Both the position numbers and the translations under genes were made by a program. A model generated the notes under the pieces. The model worked only from the letters and a program-made list of their open reading frames with translations, was not told where the DNA came from and made no database searches. From Leptobrachium leishanense (taxonomy: Eukaryota > Chordata > Amphibia > Anura > Megophryidae): a stretch of 64,000 bases of DNA. The stretch covers positions 120,357,690 to 120,421,689 of the forward strand of contig CM019066.1 of assembly GCA_009667805.1 (NCBI GenBank), in the 5' to 3' direction. This document shows positions 21,061 through 33,332 of the stretch, piece after piece (position 1 is the stretch's first letter; the number at the start of each line of letters is the position of its first letter).

Positions 21061-22150
21061 GGGTGGGAAACTGATGGCAATGCATTAGGTTTCCACTCGC
21101 ACACTATGCATAGTACTGGTAAGCTAAAAACCTTTGTGGTTTTGTTTAGTGTGGGCATATAAAATACAAAGCGCAGGTGACAATTTGGTAAGTTTCTGTT
21201 GAGATGACAAAGGCCAGCACATCAGCATCTCATAAGCACGCAACTGGCAACTCACAAGGAGGGCAGAGGAGGACCAGATAACAGAAAAATGCCCGGGGAC
21301 TAGATTTATGACAGTTCCCAAAGCTGGAGTCAACATATGTTGAGTTGTGCAACAACTCATTAAGAAATGAGAGATTATTGACCTATTTACTCAATAAAAT
21401 CCTTAATCCTTAATGGAGCATTCGGGGATAGAGAACCTGTATGTAGTATAAAAAAGGATTGGAAGCCTCATGTACTTGGTGCTATACAGAAGAATTTCGG
21501 GTTCAAACAGAAAAAGAAACAACAACATTGTATACACAAAAGAGTAAAACATGGTCTGCATAATAACCTGCGTTTTAACCAATACTAACGTACATGAAAT
21601 ACACTGTAAAATCTACCTTCACACCAATGGGTTTCTTAAAAGTTTCCAACCAGTAAACGGTCATTGTACCGTATTTAAACGACATTCTAAGGGTGTGAAA
21701 TTCAGAACTAAGTTCAGAACTATAATGTAAAATACCAAACTCAGAGCTCAGAACTCAGCTCAAACTCAGAACTCAGAACTCATTGAAAGCAGAGGCACAG
21801 TTGGAGGCTTGAAGGGAACAAGACAGAGGCTTGAAGCGAACACGACAGAGGCTTGAGGCTTGGAGGAAACCGGAAGCAGGATAGTCAAGGAGCAGGCTTC
21901 TTGCTGAGCAGTTTACATCAATGTTTGGCAATGCTGAAGTCCTGAGACCCAGGAGTGGCTTCCTTTTCTTTGCTCCCAATTAGGCTGCTGAGAACCACAC
22001 CTGTGGATGGAACAAGCGGGGCAAACCAGGAGTGGAAACTGGGACGTAAGGACCAGGCCACTCCAAAACCTGGAGTGGAACTCACAGGTCATTACAGTAA
22101 AGCTGTTGCCATCTCAGGTGTGGGCACGGATCTGTCTGCGGTTTTCTGGT
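21061..22150. other. Intron-like sequence with short tandem repeats
   Basis: No gene seen. 21738-21782 repeats CTCAGAACTCAG-like units, and 21806-21870 repeats AGAGGCTTGAAGCGAACACG-like units. Confidence 0.4.
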
Positions 22151-22153
22151 GAT

Positions 22154-22495
22154 ATTTAGAAACATAGAAAAATGTCGGCAGATAAGAACCTTTCGGCCCA
22201 TCTAGTCTGCCCAATTACATGGATACTTTACCTGGATTTATCTTTTGTTTAGGATAGCCTTATGCCTATCCCATGCTTGCTTAAATTCAATTACTGTTTT
22301 GGGCTCTACCACTTCAACTGGAAGGCTGTTCCATGTATCCACCACCCTCTCAGTAAAATAATGCTTCCTGATGTTACTTTTAAACCTTTGCCCCTCTAAT
22401 CTAAGACTATGTCCTCTTGTTTTGCTACTTTGTTTCCGTTTAAATATACTCCCTTTACGTATTTAAATGTTTCTATTTGACAGTGGTCGTGACAG
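22154..22495. repeat. Dispersed repeat (GGCAGATAAGAACC type)
   Basis: Contains GGCAGATAAGAACCTTTCGG and CATCTAGTCTGCCC, wording I recognise as a high-copy dispersed repeat of amphibian and other vertebrate genomes. I cannot name the family with certainty. Confidence 0.5.
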
Positions 22496-22499
22496 AACA

Positions 22500-23740
22500 A
22501 TGATTCATTGCACTAAGATCATTGTTGTGATGCACGGTTCTATGTCCAGAGCTATCATTTTCGATTATAAACTCAGAATGATGATTTAGGGCCAGCTCAT
22601 ACTGACTTAATAATGGAGAGCCGCAAATGGGAAAAAGCTGTGCGAGTCTTTTTGTATTTGCAGCCCATCATTACTGGCTCTATTCTGGCCAACCGGCTGT
22701 ATCAGCAGCTTCAGAAGGAATATTTATCCATCCACTGACCCCAAACCTGCAGTGGCGCCATGCGTCAGAGAAGGTATTGGCCTCTGGAGTCCATTGAACT
22801 CCATGGAACACAACGCAACGCAACCCAGCATGAGCGCTGTGCAAGCTCACTTGGGTGGAGATGCACACTCAAGAGCCACAGAAGAACAATGGGAAAAAGT
22901 TGTTCCCAGTCTTCCTCTGCTCACGCCCTCTGCCGTGGGATCTCAGGTAAGTAAGGTACCTTTAGATTGAGGTGTAAACTGGTTTTGCAAAAACTCCAGA
23001 GGGAAAGAACTTGCTACATAGAAATAGTTAATGGTTCTCCTTATAGAGCAAGTAAACAGCTCCAATACAAAGTAGAGGAGTTATTAATTTACACAAAGCA
23101 GTCGCAACATTGGAGTCGCAATCAGACGGTTGTAATGTCAGCAGGGCCTATTATGTCAATCAGGCCCCCACTGTTAGTTGAGATCTAGCCCTCAATGTTC
23201 TAAAATCAGTGCGATGATGCCATAGTATACAGTAAAATCTGATGACGATTTGATAGTCTATTGTGCATTTTGATTCATATTCTAAAACTACATCTGGAGG
23301 ATATATGTTGTTCCTATTCTCACTGGTAATGCAATTCAAGGTGTCTACCAAAACTGCAGCTAAAAAGGTGACGTTTCCATAGCTATAGGCATTGGTTGTA
23401 ATGATTTTAGTATTCAACACTAGGATTTAATATTCTAATTTTAGCAATAAGAATAAACAGAATTCAGTACCAATACACGTTCAATACTAGATGTGTGAAC
23501 CAGAGTGGGTTCAACCTGACCCAGCTAAAATCAATCTCTATGGTTAAATGTTGTAAACTCTGCACTGCATTTCAATGTCAAATGTAATGAGTATGGGTCA
23601 ATGTCTTTCTATAGCAAACATTAGATTTCAATGCTCTTGAAAGTTCAACACTATTATTCAATATATGTGACCCTACCACGTGAATGTCAATCCAATAAAA
23701 CAAGGACTCCAGATACTACCCAACTGCAGGACCTATTGAA
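22500..23740. other. Unassigned intron-like sequence
   Basis: No exon recognised. 22770-22810 shares GGAGTCCATTGAACTCCATGG-like wording with the Harbinger MITEs at 31995 and 51963. Confidence 0.3.
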
Positions 23741-23746
23741 CATAAA

Positions 23747-23927
23747 CGGGTCTATTCACTAAAAGGTGAAACTCATAAGAATTGGCAGGAGAAGAGAACA
23801 ATCTAGATCAAATAGCCGATTTGGAAAGGGATATAAATGGGAGAATTTTTCTGGTTTGGCTATTTTGGCCTAGAATTTTCACTTCTCCAGTCATTTTCCT
23901 GAGTTTCACCTTCAGTGAATAGACCGG
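23747..23927. mobile_element. Palindromic MITE (GGTCTATTCACT ends)
   Basis: The left end CGGGTCTATTCACTAAAAGG and the inverse at the right end (AGTGAATAGACCGG) form about 28-bp inverted repeats, followed by matching GTGAAACTCA arms. Confidence 0.7.
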
Positions 23928-23955
23928 ATAGTAATTTTGTATACATCTTCTTTAA

Positions 23956-24381
23956 GGCTAGGGTCAGACTAACACATTTTTCACGTTGTCCGTGAAAAAG
24001 TGCGTTCGAACGAATGGACTTATTTTTTCACGGAATACGCAATAGCGGTCATACGATGCGCAGTTTCATCCGTGATTTTGTACGGATCATCAATAAAACA
24101 CTTTTTGGGTCTGGACGTTATGTTGGCCGGACATTAGCAGCGTCTGACGTCTCCTAATCACGCACACACGCCGCTAGCGGCCGCAGCGCACTCTGTACGT
24201 CAGTACTAGTGGTTTCACGTTCTCGAAAAAATGCGTTTGTTTGCCGCTTGCGTTGCGCGGCCGCACTTTTGTGCGACCGTACTTCGTATATTGGCCGTCA
24301 TTGCCCGGCATCTGCTGCTAGCACGGCCGTGATTATGTGCGGCTGCACGCGCGTTCGCACTGCCTCAGTCTGACCCTAGCC
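23956..24381. mobile_element. piggyBac-type MITE, copy 2
   Basis: TTAA at 23952-23955 and 24382-24385 flank the inverted repeats GGCTAGGGTCAGACT and AGTCTGACCCTAGCC. It is GC- and CpG-rich inside (many ACG/GCG steps), unlike its AT-rich surroundings. Confidence 0.9.
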
Positions 24382-24569
24382 TTAATGGTTCAAATCATAA
24401 AAGCATATGGTTAAAGCCTTAGAGCTATGAGCAAAGAGACCTTTTAGCTGGCATACAACTAGAAGAGTCAGATCTGAATTAATGACATATGCCCTACTGA
24501 TCGACAAACGTAAAGTTCTAAGAACCACTAGATGGTGCCAATGGCATAGATCCAAATGGGCTTAACCCA

Positions 24570-25472
24570 CCTATGTTAGAACCAAAACAAAAATAAAGCA
24601 CCTGTGCATCCACAATGATGCTCACAGGAGTGAAGAGGAGTCTGGTTAATCAGCAGGTATTGTGAATTGTGACCTATACTATGGGGCCCTTAGACAGTTT
24701 GTTTTATCCTGATATTGTAGGGATACTGAGGATTAGTGATACTGGGCAGAGGATTCTGCAAGGAATATATTGGCAACTGATTGCTTACCCTCTTCAAAAC
24801 ATTGGCTTTATCCCTGGATGGCTGATATGGGATGGTAATGCCTTTTAACCCATTCCCTTAGGCAAATGCATTGCAACTGTTATGGGATATACAGACCCAT
24901 GATGTTGGTTTGAACTCATCCAATTCATACACCCCACAGGTGTGGCATTGTTCTCTCTGCCATGAGGATATGAATCAGGTACTCTGACTACTCATTATTA
25001 GGTATGTGCATGGCTGAAAAATTTGTTTCGTTTAGTTTCGTTTTTAAATAATATCGTTTTCGGAATTTCTTAACTAATTTCGTTTCGTTTTCGATTTCGT
25101 ATCAATTCGATAGTTCATTTCAAATTCAATAGTTGATATCAATTATTCAAATTTTTCTTTTATGATGATGACACAGTGTAAAACGAAATAAATTTGTTAT
25201 ATACAGCTTTGTTTCGAATTCGTATCGATTCGTTATTCGGAAGTACTTCCGAACTACGAATTATCAAATTTCGTTACAAATTCATAATTTTTCCAAAACA
25301 AATGCACATCTCTACTCATTATACATTATTTATGTGGTTTTAGTTGTCTACTTGCCAATTTGTATGCATTAATAAAGGTGTACAATTGTGTATGCACTGG
25401 GGATATAGATCCATCACTCCTGTGAGCATCAATGTGGATGCATAGGTGCTCTATTTGTTTTGGTTATGCCCT
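24570..25472. mobile_element. Inverted-repeat element hosting a hAT MITE
   Basis: GATGCTCACAGGAGTG with GCACCTGTGCATCCAC (about 24597-24635) recurs in inverse form at about 25411-25452. These arms of about 60 bp bound a 0.9-kb element whose centre holds the MITE at 24999-25314. Confidence 0.55.
24999..25314. mobile_element. hAT MITE (ATGTGCAT ends)
   Basis: Ends TAGGTATGTGCAT and ATGCACATCTCTA, flanked by a perfect 8-bp duplication CTCATTAT (24991-24998, 25315-25322). The inside is very AT-rich with TTTCGTTT repeats. Same family as 60154-61231. Confidence 0.88.
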
Positions 25473-25546
25473 ACTGATGCAACTTTTACACATCCATGGT
25501 CCAAGACGATCCATCCGTTACGGTGAGGTTTATAATGCCTAATGAA

Positions 25547-25677
25547 GGGCTGTCAAACTTCGGGCCCCCAGATGTTTCTGAACTATGACTCCCATAATTC
25601 CCACCCATCTATTGCATTCAAAGAATCCTTGGAATTGTAAGCATCAACATCTGGGGGGCCATGAGTTTGACAGCCCC
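25547..25677. mobile_element. Small MITE (GGCTGTCAAACTT ends)
   Basis: GGGCTGTCAAACTTCGGGCC at the left and its inverse (GGCCATGAGTTTGACAGCCC) at the right; CCAGATGTTT and AACATCTGG arms also pair. Confidence 0.6.
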
Positions 25678-25689
25678 AGCTTAATGGTT

Positions 25690-26260
25690 CGTTGAGCACA
25701 CATGATGGGTATAGAAGGCAAGTTTTAGAATTATCACTAAAGAAAGAAACCTTGGGGGCTAAAGAAAAAGTATAGTGGGATATTTAGCCTCAAAAACGTA
25801 GCATCATGGTTTCACCTGGATCTGCAGCACATCTTAGTTGTTAGTCCATTTCTGACTAGAATACAGCTCCTCATGAGCCAAATTCCCCAAAGTAGTGCTG
25901 TCTGAAGGCCTGGCCTGATTGCTATCTCCAGCTGTTTCTAGTTTAGTCCTGCCTATTATTTCAGCCTCACTCCTCCTCCATGCCAGATCATTGTTCCATT
26001 TTCCCATCTGACCCTTGCCAGAGCTGGATCTGGCTCCTTCTCCCAGCTTACCTAGTGTTCCTGTGAACCATGGTCCTGTATCCTAAAGCCTGCATCCCAT
26101 CGTGTATCTTGTTGTGTGCAGCCCATTTCATTAGGGTGTGCACCCAAGGAACAGTTATTCATTAAAAATTTAGGTTTAGACGATTTAGTATAATACACAC
26201 CTTTTTTATTAGAAATAGCAAGCTGTAATCAGAGACAGTCAGTTTTTAGGTTATACGGCA
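25690..26260. other. Unassigned, partly LTR-like sequence
   Basis: Bases 25880-26100 are C/T-rich with wording like gypsy LTRs, but no paired LTR or target duplication is seen. Confidence 0.25.
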
Positions 26261-26377
26261 TAAATCAGATATGGGACATAGAACAAATGTAAATGTAGGA
26301 GGTGAAAAAGGACCTCTTCACCCAACATTAGGGGGTGCCTGGGCAAACCAGGCACACCCCCTTCGCACACATATGCC

Positions 26378-26680
26378 TGGAGCCTGCATCCAGCTTCTTT
26401 GTCCTGAAGCCTGCGTCCAGCTTCTTTGTCCTGAAGCCTGCGTCCAGCTTCTTTGTCCTGAAGCCTGCGTCCAGCTTCTTTGTCCTGAAGCCTGCGTCCA
26501 GCTTCTTTGTCCTGAAGCCGGCGTCCAGCTTCTTTGTCCTGAAGCCGGCGTCCAGCTTCTTTGTCCTGAAGCCTGCGTCCAGCTCTTTGTCCTGAAGCCT
26601 GTGTCCGGTTCTTTCTCCTGGAAACGGTGTCCAGTTCTGTGTTCTGAAGCCTGTAAACAGTCCTGTCTCCAATCTTGGAT
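26378..26680 (+). repeat. 27-bp minisatellite
   Basis: About eight clean tandem copies of a 27-bp unit (TCCTGAAGCCTGCGTCCAGC plus TTCTTTG) and several diverged copies towards the right. Because 27 is a multiple of three, long repetitive frames open on both strands (for example 26271-26756 plus, 26318-26701 minus). I regard them as by-products, not genes. Confidence 0.92.
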
Positions 26681-26851
26681 AGAGTATCTAGCCACCTGCA
26701 TCCAGAGTACTCAGCCTTTTGTGTCCAGATTTCTATTGCCAGTCAATTGCCTTTAAAATGTTCCCAGATATGATCATCACCTAAGATACTAAACTACATT
26801 CTGTTGATAAGATTACAAATAGCTGGGGGAAAAAAAAACAATACATTGGTC

Positions 26852-27072
26852 AATAAGCGCCAGTGTTAGCCAAAGTTGCAAACAGAGGTGAAAATTTCTG
26901 TTGGTGCAATGGTGACAAACAGCGGCAGAAAAATCCAGACAGTACCAGGAGAAACTTCACTGTGAAGCTTTTCCTGCATTTTTTGTGAAATGTAGGTGTT
27001 TGTCAGCATTACAACAATGACGATTTCTGCTAGCATTGGCAAATTGACACTGGTGCTTATTGAATAACTTGA
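26852..27072. mobile_element. TIR MITE (CAATAAG ends)
   Basis: GGTCAATAAGCGCCAGTGTT at the left and its inverse GACACTGGTGCTTATTGAAT at the right. Inner parts resemble the arms of the element at 14945-15823. Confidence 0.65.
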
Positions 27073-27079
27073 TATTTTT

Positions 27080-28380
27080 CCCATCCATGTGTAATCCTAT
27101 TGTTATCTGCGGTTTAATATTTCAGGCGAGATGAAGATTATATCTGGGAACTTTTCTAAAGCAATTCGATGGCAATAACCAGATTTGTCTTTTTGTGGGA
27201 GAAGCTTCTGAACTACTGGCGTTTACGGAATAACACACTAACTATTAATACATGTGGGTGTGGGTCTTTTTAGAATTCCGAGTCAAGTAGTGTTTTTTAC
27301 CATATTTTGAGTATTAATAGAGGTGGGAAATTATTTTTACATCCAGCTGCATGACCAGAATCCAGTGCTTTTATTACACACATCACACATTTAATCGTTT
27401 AATTAGCATGTAAAGTCTAAGCATTTTGGATGCAGAATGGATTTAGACTTTTGCAAACTTTGGTCCGTTAATCTCATCAGCTAAACAATGTAAAACGAAC
27501 TAGCTGCATTAGATCCCCAGGCAGTCTATTGATTCACATTTTGATGCCAACAGTGCTTGGCAAGAAAGAGCCAGAGTACGGTGGGCAGTGATAACTCTAA
27601 ATCACTGTATAGAAATCAACAGACTATTATACAACCAAATTATCTGCTATAACACAGTAGGAGTAAAGCTGCATTTGTGAAATGGTAGGTCATGAAAACG
27701 ACCGGCCAAATTATCAGCGAAATGGTTGAATCTGTTATGACGAAATCTCTCAAATGTGGTCAGTTGAGTGAAATTAGTTTGTTATTTTGCAGACCAAATG
27801 GTGATTCAGATGCTGATCTGGCTGTGCAAAGCACATTCACACTGGCAAAACTGAGCAATCAAAATAATCACATAGGGTTAATATAAAATTGTTAAATAGA
27901 AAAAAAAATCATGTAATAAAAATGCAAATGACATGAAAGAAAGTGATATATAGTAATAAGGCTCAGACAGAAAAGTAACAAATTTAAGAGGAAGAAATAG
28001 GCGTCAGGATTACATGATTATTTATTCTTTTGGTTACAAAGTGAAATGATCACAACAGTACTGATACGCATAAAGAAGAATTCCGTATTGATCTCACACA
28101 GTTCCTGTGGTGGTGCAGCGTTGTTCCTGCAATGTATTTTTTAGGGCTCCTCCACACAAATAAATAAGTGAAAATATCTCGGATATATCTTGACAGAAAG
28201 ACGAGCATTCAGAAGAGGACCCTTCATTTCATGATATGTAGGACTGACGTTTCAGCAACCCGAAACGACTATCCTACAAATAAAAGTGATTAAACGGAAA
28301 AGACCTCTGAGAGCTTGTCTTTCCGTCAAGCTATTATGCTAAGTCGATGGAGCAAAGAGGCTGAAATTCAGCAGCAAGTT
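27080..28380. other. Unassigned intron-like sequence
   Basis: AT-rich, no exon on the zbbx strand recognised. A plus-strand acceptor-like tract at 27779-27792 has no supporting gene. Confidence 0.3.
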
Positions 28381-28562
28381 TGCGAGTGCATGAGAGTCTG
28401 AGCATATTAATATATATTGGAAAAATCAGGAGAGAAAGAGGAGACAGACACTGAGCACCTGATCAATAATCATGGGGGTCTACCACATCAAACAGGGCCC
28501 AAGATGAGGAGACAATTCAGCACATAGTGGCTGATTGCAAGATGATAGCTTGGACAGGGTAC
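28380..28562 (+). pseudogene. LINE-derived zinc-finger tail fragment
   Basis: One plus-strand frame reads QDEETIQHIVADCKMIAWTGY, which fits the ET..HI...C zinc motif after the reverse transcriptase in several LINE groups. It is short and broken. Confidence 0.4.
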
Positions 28563-28567
28563 ACTAA

Positions 28568-29594
28568 AGCCCGAGATACACTGAGCACGTAGCGACGCGC
28601 AGCGCCTGTAGACCGCACCGGCGGCGAGACGCGCTCAGTGTGTACAGATTTCTCCACCTCCCTCGCTCAGGCCACGTCACGATGCGGTACTGAGCGAAGG
28701 GAGTTGGAAAAATCCAACTTTCCCCTCAGAGGAGCGATGCGCTGAGGGGAGGGGCAGGATCTGCAGCACACGTTAGATCCCTCCCACCAGCCCTGCTCCG
28801 CACACATCGCTCTGTCTTCGGCTCTGCCCAGCGGCACTAGGAGAGCCGCCCCCCAGCAAGACCAGGTGCCAGGTGTTGCCGGGATTCCAATCCTGCCCAG
28901 TACACATCATCATTCCCCAATTTCTACCCAAAAAACATGCTCAAGTCCCCACGCAGCCCACATGCCACCCCCCTCTACCTTGATATATATAACAATGAAG
29001 ATGGGGGGCACACTGGGTCTTCTAAAATATAGAGTTTATTTTAAAAAAAACATTAAAAGATGGATGGGCAGCACCTGGGCAAGAGTTATATTTTTCTATC
29101 TTTGGAATTTTTTGTTAGGACTGAGTGTTGTCCCACTTGCCTACAATATGTATATTCAGACTTCTCATAAATGTGAATGTATGTGTCTTGGGTGTGGGTA
29201 CCTATATGTATGGGTTCTGTCTGGTACATTATATATATCTATTACAGGGAGCGCTATGTATATAATTTTATATTACAAAAGTGCTATATGATCAGGGTTA
29301 GCTTTTTTTCCAAAAAAATTCTATACTATTCCTATTAAATTGGTAGTAATTTCGATGTATTTTATTCAATAGAAACTTTTTTGCCTATATGACATGCGCT
29401 TTGGTGAAAATAAAAGGTTTTGGCGTGTACATTTTAATTTAGTTAGTGGATTCCTGTCCCGTGCGGAGAGAAGCAAACATAACGCAGTGTAGACTGTCTG
29501 CGAGGAGGAGCGGAGTGAAGTCAAGCCTGCAAAAGGTTTGCTTCACTTTGCATCGCTACGCTGTGCACCACTACGCGCTCAGTGTATCTCAGGC
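28568..29594. mobile_element. TIR element with TAA flanks
   Basis: AGCCCGAGATACACTGAGCA at the left and its inverse GCGCTCAGTGTATCTCAGGC at the right, each flanked by TAA, which suits a Harbinger-type 3-bp duplication. The left arm is very CpG-rich. The 28866-29291 frame inside has no known domain. Confidence 0.6.
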
Positions 29595-29603
29595 TAAAGA
29601 GGC

Positions 29604-30600
29604 ACAACCAAGTCACTGGGATTGTGTCCTGAAACACCTGTAGAGAGTATGGGTTGCATTTGCATAGGTCCAGATGGGAGGTGACACAAAAGGTAGGAGA
29701 GAATGGTGGGGATAAGATCCTGTGAGAATTTCAGATCCAAATAGAGAAGCAAATGTTGGCCGACCAACCTGATATTGTGATGGAAGACTGCAATGGTGGA
29801 GAATGTGGCAATACCCATCAAGAAGAAGGGACATAAGAAGGTGGCTAAGAGAAGAGTTAGAAAGGATGTGGAAGTGAAGGCAGCAGTAGTACTTGTTGTG
29901 ATAGGAGAACTCGGAGCTAAAAACCTGAAGATGTAAGATGCTTCAGCAGATTAAATGTGGGACATGGAGATCTCTGTCCAGGAGAGTGCGGTGCTAGGAG
30001 CAGCTAAAATACTGCACATAACCCGCAAACTGGTAGAGGACCCGATAATGAGGAATACACAAAAATATAATAAAATACCACCTAGAGAAGTGATTACATA
30101 TTTTTTCCCCCTGAAAAAAAAAAAAATGTATGCTTGCATTTATATTGCTGTATTGGAGTTGGAGATGGATACAATCATGGAGATCAATTCCTCCACTCCA
30201 GTCTTCTCTGCAGATCATGGTTTTCAGGATATTTTGATGAAACATCTGTGATAAAGAGCAACTTTCTGGCATCTGCTCATCTTTCTACATGATCTACCAC
30301 CTATCTGGTCATAATGGCCATTCGTAAAGCACTCATTATGAAGGCTTCCTGTGCAGTATTGAACAACCATAAAGTGATAGGCCCGAAACGCCAGTTATCT
30401 TTATCAAGCTAGAACTTGTTTTCATGTAATAAATCCCACAGTGAGAAGTTTCAGAGCCCCATGCTTGAAATAACAGTTACAAATAAAAAAATATATGTAT
30501 TCTCTAAACCGTTAAATCGGGAAATAATCACAATATAAAACACAGATGCCTTGTAGTTGCTCAAGACTAGAATTATGAATCACAGTAGTAATTTGCTACC
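29604..30600. other. Unassigned intron-like sequence
   Basis: 29640-29950 is G/A-rich and may be a decayed minus-strand LINE. No confident call. Confidence 0.3.
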
Positions 30601-30630
30601 TGCTAATTAAACTGTAGAATTTTATCATAC

Positions 30631-30651
30631 CTGATTAACTTTCAAAACGGC
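30631..30651 (-). CDS. zbbx: Candidate 21-nt microexon of zbbx
   Basis: On the minus strand a strong acceptor (pyrimidine-rich tract ending TTTGCAG) and a donor (CAG/GTATGA) bound 21 bases, phase 0 to 0, coding AVLKVNQ. The preceding exon (31311-31216) ends in phase 0, so it would extend the protein after the B-box. The splice sites are good but seven residues cannot be matched to the family by eye, so this is tentative. Confidence 0.35.
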
Positions 30652-31215
30652 CTGCAAAGCCACAAATGGAGGGGATGGTGTTAACAGTTTTATGGCAATT
30701 ATTAATTCTGAGAATTTAGTGCAATTGTGTAATTTTAGATTAAATAACCGGGCTTTTAATAGCTGCGCGGCGCTGTAAATTTGCTTACGGTGGCTATTTT
30801 CTGTAAGGGATGACAGTTTATAAGTCACCAAATTATTCATCCATGGAAAAAATAAATAATAAAAAAGGAGCAATGCTACGTAAACCATATCAAGGTTACA
30901 TAAATCTGGCTCTCTTGGATATATTTAGCTTACAAGGTGCCTTGAAGAATATTTCAACAGACACAACAGTGTATGTAAAAGTATGCAATTCATCTTTGCA
31001 AATGTTATGTACAACACATTATCATTTTTAAGCAATTTTGATATTTATTTATGGTTTAAGAAATACATTATATATATAACGTATGAGAACGCAAAAGTAA
31101 ATCGCTGCACTGACGTAGCAGCAGTTTCAATAACACAAAAATAAAACGTAGCAAAACCACATTAGTATAATCTGATCGCTTTGAAAAATTGGTTTACAAA
31201 GCTTTAACACAGTAC

Positions 31216-31311
31216 CTGGATCGCCATAGATCTGTGTAACTTTAATGCCCCCTTCTGGTGGATTTTAGCAAAGCAAGCAGGACAGTAATCTTCTCCACAC
31301 TCCAGGCATAT
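31216..31311 (-). CDS. zbbx: zbbx exon: second half of the B-box zinc finger
   Basis: 96 nt, phase 0 to 0, coding [20 protein letters not shown] and [12 protein letters not shown]. With the exon at 42716-42828 it completes a B-box: CGQC, CLEC, YCPAC and the two His of the IHQK/LHR region bind zinc. The acceptor is TCCATGTGCAG and the donor CAG/GTACTG. ZBBX is a B-box protein of ciliated tissues; its exact role is not settled. It is the last confident exon in the window, and the rest of the gene must lie to the left. Confidence 0.9.
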
Positions 31312-31820
31312 CTGCACATGGACAGTAATATATGAAATGAGCAGAGATAAACCAAATCTTAAACACATATCATGATAACATAATAACCAAGTATTGCTTA
31401 ATAACATAGCTGTACAGCTGTGTCATATCAAATGTCAGCGCCAATGCAGAAATCGGAAGAATTTTCAATGCATAACGGAAAGAAGAATAAAAAGAAGATC
31501 TCAATAGAAGCAGATGTAAATCGTAAAGTCATTTAAAAAAAAGAAAAGGATATTGTAACTAAACAGCATTAGGTTGGCTGCACATCTACAGGAGTTTAGG
31601 TATGAGAAATTTATCGTAACAAAAATTTGTCTTGATGGATATATACAGCAGCTGAGTATCCCTTACCCAAAATGATTGGGACAGAAGGGTTTTGAACCTC
31701 TCCATTTTTCAGATTTTGGAATATTTGCATACATTAAAGAGATATCTTGGGGATGGGACCCATGTCTGAACATACCATGAAGATCATTTTATACAATATT
31801 TATAATAATGTTCTCCCCAG
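31312..31820. other. zbbx intron, unassigned part
   Basis: Start of the 11.4-kb intron between the two B-box exons; nothing else recognised here. Confidence 0.5.
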
Positions 31821-31827
31821 TCACTTT

Positions 31828-32307
31828 TAGGGCACCATTACGAAGTAACCGCTAAAACGGGGACGCCAAGGTGGAAAACCTGCGCCTACAGGTTCCCTCT
31901 TATCGTCTGCTCCATAATATGGAGCTAAAACAGGGACGCTGATTCAGCAGCCAGCCCCGTAATGCAGTGCTAACGCGACGCTGCGAGTAACCCCTCCTGG
32001 AGTCCATAGGACTCCATGGAGGCTTCTACTGCCAGGTCAGCTGACCTGCAGGATCTCGCCTCTCGCGAGATCCTGCAGGTCTGCGTAGTGATCGCAGAGG
32101 GAGACTGGGGACTATTTGTCCCCAGTCTCACTCTGCTCCTGGCAGCCAGAAGAGGCAGACTGGGCTGCCGTTCTCGCCACGGGATGAGAGAGGAGTATTT
32201 GATTTTTTGGGGGGTTTACAGCTGCTGCTGCTGACTGATTCCAAAGAAGCAGGATCAGTTAGCACCAGCTTCTACCTGTGGTTAAGTTGTCAGTTAACTG
32301 CAGCAGT
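31828..32307. mobile_element. Harbinger-type MITE, cut by LINE-A
   Basis: Starts GGGCACCATTACGAAGTAAC and shares GTCCATAGGACTCCATGGAG, ACTGGGGACTATT and TTAGCACCAGCTT with 51763-52525 and 38694-39290. It has a strong internal palindrome at 32041-32080 (GGATCTCGCCTCTCGCGAGATCC). The right end is missing where LINE-A starts. Confidence 0.7.
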
Positions 32308-32970
32308 AATTTATTTATTTGCAAAGTATTTTACCAGGAAGGATACATTGAGATTTCTCTTGTTTTGTATGTCCTGGGTTCATGAGCATTGTATTTCTGT
32401 ACCTACTGTAACAATTCAAAGTAATAAAATGCAAAATATAAAAACACAAAATGCAAATATACGGATTAACACAGAAAATAAATATGTAGGAAATATAGTC
32501 ACTATGTTACATGTTTACAGGTGCATTCTGTATTGAGGTATGTGAATAGAGAGCTCTTGAGGGACTTAAGACTGGGGGAAGATTTGATAGCGTCTGGGAG
32601 GTTATTCCATAATTGCCGTGCTTTGTAGGAAAATGAGGATCGAGCCACTTTCGTTTTGTATTATGGTATTGCAAGTAAGGTGCTGGTCCTGAATCGGAGG
32701 TTATAGGATGAGGGAACTGCTAGGGGAAGCAGCCTATACAGGTAGGGTGGTAGCTTCCCAGAAAAGCTCTTAAACACCAGGTTGGAAAGGTGAAGGGTGC
32801 GTCTAGATTCCAGCGACGGCAAGTTTAGCTCTTTTCACATGTCACAATGGTGGGTCATGTAGTTACACTGTAGCACAAACTGGCAGAATGAGTTATACAA
32901 TGCAGTAAGTTTCTGAAGGTGCGTTTGCGGGGCAGCTGCTTTAGTTTGTAATCCTAACGCTTTTGGAATT
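32308..32970 (-). mobile_element. LINE-A 3' part, minus strand
   Basis: Inverse of the LINE-A tail (TTACCAGGAAGGATACATTG at 32331) followed by the inverse of its C-terminal coding part, matching 57060-57550. 5'-truncated copy. Confidence 0.8.
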
Positions 32971-33156
32971 CTGAATATGGGATACTCAACCTGCACGTTA
33001 TTCACAGCTGTGAAGAGAGAAATAAACTTTTAGGCAATAATAAGCATATTTGTATATTTTTTTCCCCAGCTTTTTTTGGTGTGAATTTGCATTTTCACTG
33101 TCAAATTTTCAGCATTTTTTAAAAAAATTATTGTGAACCACACACAGAATGAAGCA

Positions 33157-33332
33157 TTTAGGCTGGTGTCAGACGAGCGTATTTGATGTTCCTTCCACTC
33201 GACGCCCGTCTGGCCACCTCACTGAGCGCACTTAGAGTGCAATATTATCGCTCAATGTCGTGTATATGAAAATAGCGCGGAAAAACGTGATTTTTGACGA
33301 TTTTCATGTCGCTCAGTGTGAATAGGCCCTAA
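33157..33332. mobile_element. Small MITE (GGCTGGTGTCAGACGAGC end)
   Basis: The left end resembles the piggyBac MITEs at 983 and 23956; the right end GAATAGGCCCTAA is the approximate inverse. Flanks TTTA/CTAA are not a perfect TTAA pair. Confidence 0.5.

Noticed and set aside
26271..26756. 161-codon open frame with repeated VQLLCPEAC units
   Set aside because: It is the 27-bp minisatellite read in one of several open frames; the opposite strand is equally open and there is no start context or domain.
27779..27840. Plus-strand exon-like stretch after TTTTGCAG
   Set aside because: No donor with matching phase, no neighbour exon and no known domain; opposite strand to zbbx.
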